A DNA stretch of 64,000 nt from Pseudonocardia kujensis. GTDB lineage: Bacteria > Actinomycetota > Actinomycetes > Mycobacteriales > Pseudonocardiaceae. Under the pieces are notes generated by a model that saw nothing but the letters and a program-made list of their open reading frames with translations, made no database searches and was not told the DNA's origin. Shown here one piece after another: positions 8,726 to 16,358 of the stretch. Position 1 is the stretch's first letter. Every line of letters starts with the position of its first letter. The DNA is taken from contig NZ_JAJSOK010000010.1 of the NCBI RefSeq assembly GCF_021283305.1, forward strand, positions 62,001-126,000, in the 5' to 3' direction. The position numbers were made by a program, and so were the translations under genes.

Positions 8726-9799
8726 TCAGCCGAATCCCACCTCCCCGTCAGGGGTCAGGCGGACCATCTCATCGATCTCACGCGAGTCACGCTCGAATGC
8801 CGCGAGGGTTCGTTCAGCAAAATCCGAAGTCGCCACCTGAGGCTCGCCTTTCGCGTCCAGCGTGATGGGCACGAGCCGGAGCCGTCCGGGCCCGCGCTCG
8901 GGCAGGTCGATCTCGAATGCCGCGCTGTCGAACCACCGACCGGTGAACAGCCTTGACGCCTGGTAGGGAAGCGGGAAGTAGAGTTCGGGCACACTGATCT
9001 CGGCGGCGTGGAACAGGAAGTTCCCGGCCGAGTAGAGGATCAAGCCGTCGTTCCATCTCTCGACGGGATGCAGGCAGTGCGGGTGCGTGCCGATCACGAC
9101 GTCCGCTCCCGCGTCGACGAGTCGCCGTCCTAGCGGCTGTTGGTACTGCGCGAGCGGGCCCTGGTTATCCGGCAGGTACGCCCACGGGACTCCCCAGTGG
9201 AGGCAGACCACCACCCGGTCCGCCGTGCGCCGGGCGGCGCGGATGGCGTCCTCGGCCCGGGCAACATCTGCCTCCTGCGCGGCGGTGCGGAGGAACGGCG
9301 GCGTCCCGGGTTGTTCCTGCAACGTGATGCCGTCGAGCGCAAGGCTCTGGTCGATCCGAATGGGCGCGATTCCGGGGCGGGTGGTGGTCGCGTTGGCGCC
9401 GGGCGGAAGCGTGGAGCAGAAGCTCAGGACGGCGCCCCTGGAGCCCGCCGCCTCGACGACTGTGCCGCGCTCCGCCTCGGCGAGGGTCCGGCCACCGCCT
9501 GCATGCCGGACACCGGCGGCGTCGAGGGCCTCGATCGTGCTGAGTAGACCCTCCGTGCCGTGGTCGAGAGCATGGTTCGTAGCCAGCGAGACCACGTCGA
9601 TCCCCAGGTCGGCGAGAAGCGGCGCCGTCGCCGTCGGGACCCCGATGGTCATCTCCTTCTCCGTCGGACTGTCGACGTCGACCAGCGGCGCCTCCAGGTT
9701 CGCGATCGTGACGTCGCCTCGCCTCAGCAGGGGCAGCGCAGAGGCCTCGGGTCCCGGCGTGCGGGCGAGCACGGTGTCGCCGACGCCCATGATCTTCAT
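8726..9799 (-). CDS. CapA-family (poly-gamma-glutamate synthesis-type) protein
   Basis: This 357-residue protein has the CapA/PgsA metallophosphoesterase-like fold. Visible motifs are MGVGDTVLARTPG at the N terminus, TIANLEAPLVD, VVSLATNHALDHGTEGLLSTIEAL, VVVCLHWGVPW and DVVIGTHPHCLHPVERWNDGLILYSAGNFLF. The conserved Asp, Asn-His, His and GTHPH residues form the metal-site pattern. There is no signal peptide, so it is probably cytoplasmic and may act as a phosphoesterase or amide-related hydrolase rather than in capsule formation. A GGGGGA ribosome-binding site precedes the ATG. It is divergent from the catabolic operon and is the first island gene, facing the tRNA. Confidence 0.88.
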   Translation of the reverse strand: MKIMGVGDTVLARTPGPEASALPLLRRGDVTIANLEAPLVDVDSPTEKEMTIGVPTATAPLLADLGIDVVSLATNHALDHGTEGLLSTIEALDAAGVRHAGGGRTLAEAERGTVVEAAGSRGAVLSFCSTLPPGANATTTRPGIAPIRIDQSLALDGITLQEQPGTPPFLRTAAQEADVARAEDAIRAARRTADRVVVCLHWGVPWAYLPDNQGPLAQYQQPLGRRLVDAGADVVIGTHPHCLHPVERWNDGLILYSAGNFLFHAAEISVPELYFPLPYQASRLFTGRWFDSAAFEIDLPERGPGRLRLVPITLDAKGEPQVATSDFAERTLAAFERDSREIDEMVRLTPDGEVGFG

Positions 9800-9824
9800 C
9801 GTTCCCCCTTCGTCCACCGGGTGG

Positions 9825-9894
9825 TTGACAGGATCCGTTGCCCGGTTCAGGATCGTCCCACTCTGCAGCACAAATCGTTCCGCAGATATGAACG
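9825..9894 (+). promoter_or_regulatory. Promoter and candidate operator of the catabolic operon
   Basis: TTGACA (9825-9830) and CAGGAT (9848-9853) with a 17-bp spacer form a good sigma-70-type promoter. Downstream lies an inverted repeat CGTTC-N9-GAACG (9876-9894) that includes CGTTCCG. That heptamer is also present before the M19 gene, and a similar one lies before the IclR gene. Repression by the island's IclR protein is inferred. Confidence 0.55.
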
Positions 9895-9910
9895 CTCGGG
9901 AGACTACGTG

Positions 9911-10744
9911 ATGCGCGTGGACCGCACGCTGCTGTTCACCCCAGGGGACGCACCCCGCCGGATCGGGCGGGCCCTGTCGCTCCGTTTCTCGACCGTCGTC
10001 CTCGATCTGGAGGACGGTGTGGGGGCGGGCCCGGCGAAGTGGCAGGCCCGGACCGCCGTCGTGCGTGCCCTGACGGTCTCGCGGCGGCCCGGGCTCATGG
10101 TCCGGATCAACGGGCTCGATGATCCTGAGCACCTCGCCGACCTCGAGGCGCTCCGGCCGGTCCTCGGCCATGCCGCCGCCGTCGTGGTCCCGAAAGTCGA
10201 GTCGGCGGCGCGGCTCGCCGAGCTCGCCGACACGGTCCGGGTACCGGTCGTTCCGGTGATCGAGAGCTGCACGGGCCTGCTCGCTGCGGCGGAGATCGCC
10301 ACCGCTCCGCAGGTGGCGAGGGTGATCCTGGGTGTCCTCGACCTGGCGGCCGAGCTCGGCGTCTCACCGGTGCCGGGCGAGGCGGGCCTCGACCACGCGC
10401 GCACCCACCTCGCGGTGGCGTCCCGCGCGGCGGGTCTACGCGCCCCGATTGACGGACCCCACCCCGACCTCGACGACGAGGAGGGCCTGATCCGTAGCAG
10501 CCGCGCCTCCCGGGCGCTCGGGTTCGGCGGCCGCGTGGTGCTGCATCCCCGACACCTCGACGCGGTGGCCCGGGCGTACGCACCGACCGCGGCGGAGATC
10601 GAGCGGGCACGCCGGGTCGTCGACGCGGCCGGGTCAAGACCCGGCAGCCTGCGTCTGTCCGACGGCACCTTCGTCGACGCCCCGGTCGTGGCCCGGGCCC
10701 AGGCCCTGCTCGAGGAGGTGCACGGTGAGCCGACTCCCGCTTGA
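9911..10744 (+). CDS. HpcH/HpaI-CitE family CoA-ester lyase (citramalyl-CoA lyase-like)
   Basis: This 277-residue protein is a CitE-type TIM barrel. Signatures are RTLLFTPGDAPRRIGRAL, VVLDLEDGVG (metal/substrate loop), VRINGLDDPEHLADLEAL, VVPKVES, VIESCTGLLAA (metal-binding Glu) and ILGVLDLAAELG (metal-binding Asp), then GGRVVLHPRHLDAV. Family members split CoA esters of malate, methylmalate or citramalate into acetyl-CoA plus a keto acid. Beside a class III CoA-transferase and a MaoC hydratase, the likely reaction is (S)-citramalyl-CoA to acetyl-CoA plus pyruvate; this is inference. A GTG three bases upstream is an alternative start. Its 3' end overlaps the next gene by 20 nt. Confidence 0.9.
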   Translation: MRVDRTLLFTPGDAPRRIGRALSLRFSTVVLDLEDGVGAGPAKWQARTAVVRALTVSRRPGLMVRINGLDDPEHLADLEALRPVLGHAAAVVVPKVESAARLAELADTVRVPVVPVIESCTGLLAAAEIATAPQVARVILGVLDLAAELGVSPVPGEAGLDHARTHLAVASRAAGLRAPIDGPHPDLDDEEGLIRSSRASRALGFGGRVVLHPRHLDAVARAYAPTAAEIERARRVVDAAGSRPGSLRLSDGTFVDAPVVARAQALLEEVHGEPTPA

Positions 10745-11885
10745 GGACGTCGTCGTCGTCGGCCTGGAGCAGGCCGTCGCGGCGCCGTACGCCACCCGGT
10801 TGCTCGCCGACCTCGGCGCTCGGGTGATCAAGGTCGAGCACCCCGAGGGCGGAGACTTCGCCCGGACCTACGACGACGTCGTCGGCGGGTTGTCGAGCGT
10901 GTTCGTCTGGCTGAACCGGGGCAAGGAGTCGGTGCAGCTCGACCTGAAGTCCGCGGCCAGCCGGGAGGCCCTGGAGGATCTTCTCGGAGCCGCGGACGTG
11001 GTCGTGGCCAACCTGTCCCCCCGGGCGCTGGCCGCACTCGGCCTCGGAGTCGAGGCACTCGGCGAACGCCACCCCGGCCTGATCGTCTGCACGATCTCGG
11101 GGTACGCACCGGACGGCCCGCAGCCGGAGCGCAAGGCCTACGACGCGCTGATCCAGGCGGAATCCGGTCTGATGGCACTCACCGGCTGGCCGGACTCCCC
11201 CGCGAAGGCCGGGATCTCGGTGGCCGACATCGCGGCGGGATCGTTCGCGCACAGCGGGATCCTGGCGGCGTTGCGTCACCGCGACCGGACGGGCGAGGTG
11301 CTGCCGGTGCACGTCCCGCTCTTCGGCGCGCTGACGGAGTGGATGGCCTACCCGCTGTACTACACCGCGCACGGCGGTGCGGCGCCGGAGCCGATGGGCA
11401 CGGCGCACCCGACGATCGCCCCGTACGGGGCCATGCCCACGGCGGACGGTGGGCGGCTGATGATCGCGGTGCAGAACGACCGCGAATGGCGCCGGCTGTG
11501 CAGCGACGTCCTCCGGACACCCGCCCTGCTGGAGAACCCGCGCCTCGCGAGCAACGGGCTGCGAGTCGCCCATCGCGCCGAGCTCGACGAGCTGGTCGAC
11601 GCGGTCTTCCGGACCCTGCCGGAAGCGGTCCTGGTGGAACGACTCGAGGCCGCGGACATCGCCTGGGCGCGGCTCAACCAGGTCACCGACCTGGCGCAGC
11701 ATCCCGAGCTCGCCGTCCCGGCCCGCTGGCTCGACACCCCCACACCGAACGGTCCGGTACGCACGCTCACCCCGATCGCGACGCCCGGGGCCCGCGTCGC
11801 CCGCGACGGCGCCGTCCCGGGCCTCGGACAGCAGACCGACACCGTGCTCGCCGAGATCGCGGCACGCCGGAAGGAGACCGCATGA
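10725..11885 (+). CDS. CaiB/BaiF class III CoA-transferase (itaconate/mesaconate-type)
   Basis: This 386-residue protein has the normal size for a class III CoA-transferase. It starts with the family motif LEQAVAAPYATRLLADLGARVIKVE and has FVWLNRGKESVQLDLK. The expected nucleophilic aspartate is Asp140 in AYDALIQAESGLM. These enzymes move CoA between a donor acyl-CoA and a free acid, so this one would activate the pathway acid. Itaconate or a related C5 dicarboxylate is suggested by the gene set, not by the sequence alone. The GTG start overlaps the upstream lyase, and ATGA overlap couples it to the MaoC gene. Confidence 0.92.
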   Translation: MSRLPLEDVVVVGLEQAVAAPYATRLLADLGARVIKVEHPEGGDFARTYDDVVGGLSSVFVWLNRGKESVQLDLKSAASREALEDLLGAADVVVANLSPRALAALGLGVEALGERHPGLIVCTISGYAPDGPQPERKAYDALIQAESGLMALTGWPDSPAKAGISVADIAAGSFAHSGILAALRHRDRTGEVLPVHVPLFGALTEWMAYPLYYTAHGGAAPEPMGTAHPTIAPYGAMPTADGGRLMIAVQNDREWRRLCSDVLRTPALLENPRLASNGLRVAHRAELDELVDAVFRTLPEAVLVERLEAADIAWARLNQVTDLAQHPELAVPARWLDTPTPNGPVRTLTPIATPGARVARDGAVPGLGQQTDTVLAEIAARRKETA

Positions 11886-12373
11886 CCACGCATGACGGCT
11901 GGCAGGGCCGGTTCTTCGAGGACTTCGTCCCCGGGGACGTCTACCGCCATCCGCTGGGGCGCACGATCACGACCACGGACAACATCTGGTTCACGCTGCT
12001 GACCCAGAACACCGCGCCGCTGCACTTCGACCACGAGTACGCGAAGCGCACCGAGTTCGGGAAGCCGCTGGTCAACTCCACGCTGACGCTCGCGCTCGTC
12101 GCCGGGCAGAGCGTCACCGACGTGTCCCAGAACGTGTTCGCGAACCTCGGCTGGACCGACATCACGCTGCCCGCCCCGGTCTTCGAAGGGGACACGATCC
12201 GCTCGTCATCCACCGTCGTCGAGGTCCGGGAGTCGAGGTCCCGGCCGACGGTGGGCGTGGTGATGGTGCGCACCACGGGGACGAAGCAGACGGGCGAGAC
12301 CGTGATCGAGTACAGCAGGACGCTGCTGGTCTACAAGCGCGGGCACGGTCCGCGCGCGGAGGACGCCGCATGA
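11882..12373 (+). CDS. MaoC-family enoyl-CoA hydratase (itaconyl/mesaconyl-CoA hydratase-like)
   Basis: This 163-residue single hot-dog protein has the R-hydratase features: FEDFVPGDVYRHPLGRTITTTDNIWFTLLTQNTAPLHFDHEYAKRTEFGKPLVNSTLTLALV. The HFD and N/T residues form the active-site dyad region. LGWTDITLPAPVFEGDTI and EVRESRSRPTVGVV follow. It would add water across the double bond of a C5 dicarboxyl-CoA, producing citramalyl- or methylmalyl-CoA for the lyase. It overlaps both neighbours by 4 nt (ATGA), the tightest part of the operon. Confidence 0.92.
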   Translation: MTTHDGWQGRFFEDFVPGDVYRHPLGRTITTTDNIWFTLLTQNTAPLHFDHEYAKRTEFGKPLVNSTLTLALVAGQSVTDVSQNVFANLGWTDITLPAPVFEGDTIRSSSTVVEVRESRSRPTVGVVMVRTTGTKQTGETVIEYSRTLLVYKRGHGPRAEDAA

Positions 12374-13533
12374 CCACCACTACCGACCGCACCGAGCTCC
12401 GCCGTGACCTGCGCGCGCTCATCGACCAGATCTGCACGGACTATCCCGACGCCTACTGGCGCGAGGTCGACGAGGCCCGCCGCTATCCCGAGGAGTTCGT
12501 CGACGCCCTGACCGGGACCGGCTGCCTCGGGGCGCTCGTGCCCGAGGAGTACGGCGGGCTCGGTCTGGGGCTGGGCGACGCGTCGGTGCTGTTGGAGGGG
12601 ATCAACGCCAACGGCGGCAACGCGGGCCCGGTGCACGCCCAGCTCTACACGATGGGCTCGGTGCTGCGGCACGGCAGCGAGGAGCAGAAACGCCGCTACC
12701 TGCCCGACATCGCCGCCGGGAAGGTCCGGCTGCAGGCCTTCGGCGTTACCGAGCCGACCGCGGGCTCGGACACCACGAGCCTGCGGACCACCGCCACCCG
12801 CACCGACGACGGCTACGTCCTCAACGGGCAGAAGGTCTTCATCTCCCGCGTCCAGCATTCCGACCTGATGTTGCTGCTGGCCCGCACCACTCGCCGCGAG
12901 GACGTCACGCGCAAGTCCGACGGCATCTCGATGTTCCTCATCGACCTGCGCGAGGTCTCCGGCGTCGAGGCCCGCCCGATCCGCACCATGGTCAACCACG
13001 AGACCAACGAGGTCTTCTTCCACGACGTCCACATTCCCGCCAACGCCCTCGTCGGCGAGGAGGGCAGGGGCTTCCGCTACGTCCTCGACGGCATGAACGC
13101 CGAGCGCATCCTGATCGCCTCCGAATGCGTCGGCGACGGTCGCTGGTTCGTTCGGCGCGCCTCCCGCTACGCGAGCGAGCGCGAAGTCTTCGGCAGGCCG
13201 ATTGGCCGCAACCAGGGCGTGCAGTTCCCCATCGCCCAGGCCCACGTGCACCTCGAGGCCGCCGACCTCATGCGCTGGAGAGCGGCCGACCTGTTCGACG
13301 CCGGACAGCCGTGCGGGGCCGAGGCGAACATGGCCAAGCTGCTGGCGTCCGAGGCCTCGTGGGAGGCGGCCGACGTGGCGTTGCAGACCCACGGCGGGTA
13401 CGGGATGGCCGCGGAGTACGACATCGAGCGCAAGTTCCGCGAGACGCGGCTCTACCGCATCGCCCCAGTGTCGTCGAACCTCATCCTGTCCCACATCGGC
13501 GAGCACGTCCTCGGCATGCCGCGGTCGTTCTGA
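12370..13533 (+). CDS. Acyl-CoA dehydrogenase
   Basis: This 387-residue flavoprotein has the three-domain acyl-CoA dehydrogenase pattern. It has LVPEEYGGLGLGLGDASVLLEGI, AFGVTEPTAGSDTTSLRTTA (FAD/substrate loop), YVLNGQKVFISRV, GRGFRYVLDGMNAERILIA and QTHGGYGMAAEYDIERKFRETRLYRIAP. The usual C-terminal catalytic Glu (YEGT motif) is absent and replaced by APVS. Glu245 in NAERI occupies the helix-G position used by isovaleryl-CoA dehydrogenase. That favours a branched substrate such as methylsuccinyl-CoA (inferred). It is coupled to its neighbours by ATGA and TGATG overlaps. Confidence 0.92.
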   Translation: MTTTTDRTELRRDLRALIDQICTDYPDAYWREVDEARRYPEEFVDALTGTGCLGALVPEEYGGLGLGLGDASVLLEGINANGGNAGPVHAQLYTMGSVLRHGSEEQKRRYLPDIAAGKVRLQAFGVTEPTAGSDTTSLRTTATRTDDGYVLNGQKVFISRVQHSDLMLLLARTTRREDVTRKSDGISMFLIDLREVSGVEARPIRTMVNHETNEVFFHDVHIPANALVGEEGRGFRYVLDGMNAERILIASECVGDGRWFVRRASRYASEREVFGRPIGRNQGVQFPIAQAHVHLEAADLMRWRAADLFDAGQPCGAEANMAKLLASEASWEAADVALQTHGGYGMAAEYDIERKFRETRLYRIAPVSSNLILSHIGEHVLGMPRSF

Positions 13534-14714
13534 TGGGCACGACCCTCGGCTACCTCGCGGACTGGGCCGCGCGGCTCGACCCCACCGACGCGGACCGGGC
13601 CCTGGCCCGGACCGCACTGGCCGACACCCTGGCCGTGACACTGGCCGCGGCGGACGAGCCGATCGTGTCCCACACCGTCGGGCAGCCCACCGCACTGCGG
13701 TGGGCGGCGATCGGGCACGCGCTCGATTTCGATGACGTCCATCTGCCGTCGACCTCGCACGTCAGTGTGGTCTGCGCGAGCGCCACCCTCGCCACCGGCG
13801 GGGGCGAACGGGAGTTCCTGGCCGCCGCCGGGGTCATGGCTCGGCTCGGCACCGCGCTGGGTTGGGGCCACTACCGGCGCGGATGGCACGCCACCTGCAC
13901 TGCGGGCGCGCCTGCCGCGGCGGTCGCGGCGGCCCTGTCGCTCGGCCTGGACCCCGACGGCGTCCGACGTGCGATGGCCCTGGCCGTCCCCGCGGCGGGC
14001 GGGGTGCAGCAGGCCTTCGGCACCGAGGCCAAGCCGCTGCAGGTGGGGTTCGCGACGGACGCCGGGGTCCGGGCCGCCCGGCTCGCGGCGGCCGGTGCGG
14101 GCGCCGACCCGCGCGCGCTCGACGACTGGTTCGCACTGATGGGAGGCGCGCAGGAGATCGACCTGTCGGGCCCCGCGGTCCCCGGCGGTCTGGCCGTCAA
14201 GCCGTTCCCCTGCTGCTACGCCCTCCAACGGCCGATCGGGGCGGTGCGCCTGCTCGGCCCGGTCCCCGTCGACGAGATCGACACGGTGGAGATGTGCGTG
14301 GCCGAGTCCGTGCTGCAGCCGCTCGCCCACGACCGCCCGCGGACGGGAGCCGAGGGCAGGTTCTCCCTGCCGTACGCCGTGGCCGCCGCCCTGGTGGACG
14401 GCTTCCCGACCGCGGCGAGCTTCACCGATGCCGCGGTGCGGCGGCCCGAGGTCCGGCGGTTGCTCGAACGCATCGCCGTCCGCATCGTGCCGGGTGGCGA
14501 GGGCGTGCTCGCCGGCGACAGCACCGTCCGTCTCACCCGCCGCGACGGCGGGAACTTCGAGCAGACCCTGCACACCCCGCCGGGCCATCCCGACTTCCCG
14601 CTGTCACCCGCCGATCTGCACGCGAAGATCGCGGGCTGCGTCGGCGACGCCGCGGAGGTCGCCGACGCGACCTGGCGGGCTGCCGCCCGGCTCCTGTCCG
14701 ACACCTACCCCTGA
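13533..14714 (+). CDS. MmgE/PrpD-family protein
   Basis: This 393-residue protein belongs to the family that includes 2-methylcitrate dehydratase and cis-aconitate decarboxylase. It is shorter than the usual 450-480 residues, mainly in the N-terminal half. Marks are ADTLAVTLAAADEPI, ALRWAAIGHALDFDDVHLPSTSHVS, GWHATCTAGAPAAAVAAALSLGLD, FGTEAKPLQVGFATDAGVRAARLA and KPFPCCYALQRPIGAV. A PrpD homologue also sits in the Pseudomonas aeruginosa itaconate operon, where its role is unclear. It may interconvert a hydroxy- and unsaturated acid. The start codon overlaps the upstream stop. Confidence 0.88.
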   Translation: MGTTLGYLADWAARLDPTDADRALARTALADTLAVTLAAADEPIVSHTVGQPTALRWAAIGHALDFDDVHLPSTSHVSVVCASATLATGGGEREFLAAAGVMARLGTALGWGHYRRGWHATCTAGAPAAAVAAALSLGLDPDGVRRAMALAVPAAGGVQQAFGTEAKPLQVGFATDAGVRAARLAAAGAGADPRALDDWFALMGGAQEIDLSGPAVPGGLAVKPFPCCYALQRPIGAVRLLGPVPVDEIDTVEMCVAESVLQPLAHDRPRTGAEGRFSLPYAVAAALVDGFPTAASFTDAAVRRPEVRRLLERIAVRIVPGGEGVLAGDSTVRLTRRDGGNFEQTLHTPPGHPDFPLSPADLHAKIAGCVGDAAEVADATWRAAARLLSDTYP

Positions 14715-14723
14715 GAGCGAGCC

Positions 14724-15029
14724 ATGGCCGATTTTCTGGTCTCCATCGACACCACCGACGTGTTCGCACTGCCGCCCGCCACGCGGTCGGACGTGGTGGA
14801 CCGCGAACGCGCCGCGGGCCGGGCCCTGATCGAGGCGGGCACGCTCAAGGGGCTCTGGCGGGTGCCCGGGGAGAAGGGGAACGTCGGTATCTGGTCGGCC
14901 GCAGACGCCGACGAGCTCCACGACGTCCTGCAGGCGCTCCCGATCTTCCCCCATGCCCGCTTCCACGTGCGCCCGTTGGCGACGCACCCCCTGGCCAGCG
15001 GGGTCGACGACTTTTTCAACAAGCCGTAA
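14724..15029 (+). CDS. Muconolactone delta-isomerase-like small protein
   Basis: This 101-residue protein fits the ferredoxin-like muconolactone isomerase family in length and pattern: ADFLVSIDTTDVFALPPATRSDVVDRERAAGRALIEAGTLKGLWRVPGEKGNVGIWSAADADELHDVLQALPIFPHARFHVRPLATHPL. The LWR and GNVGIWSAADADELHDVL segments are the best matches. In catabolic operons such proteins isomerise lactones or handle enol-lactone intermediates. Here the substrate is unknown. Its presence hints that the parent compound has a ring or lactone. Confidence 0.8.
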   Translation: MADFLVSIDTTDVFALPPATRSDVVDRERAAGRALIEAGTLKGLWRVPGEKGNVGIWSAADADELHDVLQALPIFPHARFHVRPLATHPLASGVDDFFNKP

Positions 15030-15032
15030 CAT

Positions 15033-15060
15033 CCGTTCCGCTCTTCAGGACGCCGTTCCG
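15033..15060 (+). promoter_or_regulatory. Phased CCGTTCCG direct repeats before the dipeptidase gene
   Basis: Two CCGTTCCG octamers (15033-15040 and 15053-15060) are exactly 20 bp apart, two helical turns, just before a TAGAGT -10-like box (15064-15069). The motif matches the CGTTCCG at 9876 and the GTTCC half-site before iclR, so this is a likely IclR-type control site for the second transcription unit. Confidence 0.55.
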
Positions 15061-15099
15061 AAATAGAGTACGGGCAACGTCGCCCAAGGAGGCATGAAG

Positions 15100-16293
15100 G
15101 TGGCACCACCGCACTACGCCGGGTACCGGTCGTTCTCCTACCTGGAGCCCGGTGAGGACTATGTCGAGTTCACCCTGGCCGCCGAGGTCGATCGGCTCCC
15201 CGCGCACGATCTCGGGCTGACCGCCGCCGAGGAGGACCGCGCCGAGCGGCTGCTCACGGAGAACATCGCCGTCTCGCTGCACGACCACCCGGTCCGGCTC
15301 CCGGAGAAGGCCGAGGCGGAGCTCTCTGCCTGGAACCGGGAGGCCCGCCTTGCCTACGGCTACGAAGGTCTGAGCCGCTCTGGGCTGGATGCAGTCTTCG
15401 ACAACCTCGACTGGGGGGCCTGCGAGTCGCGCAACGGCTGGAAGTGGGACGACGTCATCACCGACCTGGGGATGCGGTTCTGCGACTTCGCCCACCAGGA
15501 CTACGCGATCCGCGCCGAGTCCGTCGACGACATCCGGCGCGCCCACGCCGAGGGCCGCCTCGCCGCCGTCGCCGGGCTCGAGGGCGCCGCACTGATCGAG
15601 AACGAGGTCGACCGGCTCGACGTGCTGTACGGGCTCGGCGTCCGGCAGATGGGTGTCGCCTACAGCGACCAGAACTCCCTCGGCAGCGGCTTGCGCGAGC
15701 GGGGCGACGGCGGGCTCACCGAGTTCGGACGCCGCGCGGTCCGCCGGATGAACCGGCTCGGCATCGCGATCGACCTGTCCCACTCGGGCGACCGCACGGC
15801 CCTGGACGTGATCGAGGCCAGCGACAAGCCGGTGTTGATCACTCACGCGGGCGCGCGCGGGCTGTGGGACACCCCTCGGATGAAGCCCGACGAGGTCATC
15901 CGTGCCTGCGCCGAGTCCGGCGGCATGATCGGGATCGAGGCCGCTCCGTACACCACGGTCAGCCCGGACCACCGCAGGCACACGATCGAGTCGGTCATGG
16001 ACCACTTCCGGTACTGCGTGGACCTCGTCGGGATCGAGCACGTCGGGTTCGGCCCGGACACCTTCTTCGGCGACCATATGGGACTTCACCACGCGATGAG
16101 CGAGAAGCTCGGCGTCGGGTCCATCACGGCCGGCCCGGAGTTCGAGCCGGTCGAGTACGTCGCCGGCCTGGAGAACCCCGGTGAGTGCTTCCGCAACATC
16201 ACGCGCTGGCTGGTTAAGCACGGCTACTCCGACACCGACATCGCTGCCGTGACCGGCGGCAACGCGCTGCGGGTGCTCGAGAAGATCTCGTAA
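15100..16293 (+). CDS. Membrane dipeptidase-family (M19) amidohydrolase
   Basis: This 397-residue protein is a zinc-dependent renal-dipeptidase-like enzyme. The metal/active-site pattern is visible: an N-terminal His-Asp-His (residues 61-63, SLHDHP), VAGLEGAALIENEVDRLDVLYGLGVRQMGVAYSDQN (bridging Glu), IAIDLSHSGDRTALDVIEAS and VLITHAGARGLWDTPR. The family cleaves dipeptides and some N-acyl or lactone bonds; the natural substrate here is probably an amide conjugate. The start is placed at GTG 15100 because AAGGAGG (15086-15092) is 7 bases away. The ATG at 15094 is only one base from it. It begins the second transcription unit. Confidence 0.9.
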   Translation: MAPPHYAGYRSFSYLEPGEDYVEFTLAAEVDRLPAHDLGLTAAEEDRAERLLTENIAVSLHDHPVRLPEKAEAELSAWNREARLAYGYEGLSRSGLDAVFDNLDWGACESRNGWKWDDVITDLGMRFCDFAHQDYAIRAESVDDIRRAHAEGRLAAVAGLEGAALIENEVDRLDVLYGLGVRQMGVAYSDQNSLGSGLRERGDGGLTEFGRRAVRRMNRLGIAIDLSHSGDRTALDVIEASDKPVLITHAGARGLWDTPRMKPDEVIRACAESGGMIGIEAAPYTTVSPDHRRHTIESVMDHFRYCVDLVGIEHVGFGPDTFFGDHMGLHHAMSEKLGVGSITAGPEFEPVEYVAGLENPGECFRNITRWLVKHGYSDTDIAAVTGGNALRVLEKIS

Positions 16294-16358
16294 GGCCGTC
16301 CTCCGTCCCGTGGGCCCACGAGGCGTCGGGACGTACCCTGCTCCCACCGGAGTCACTC

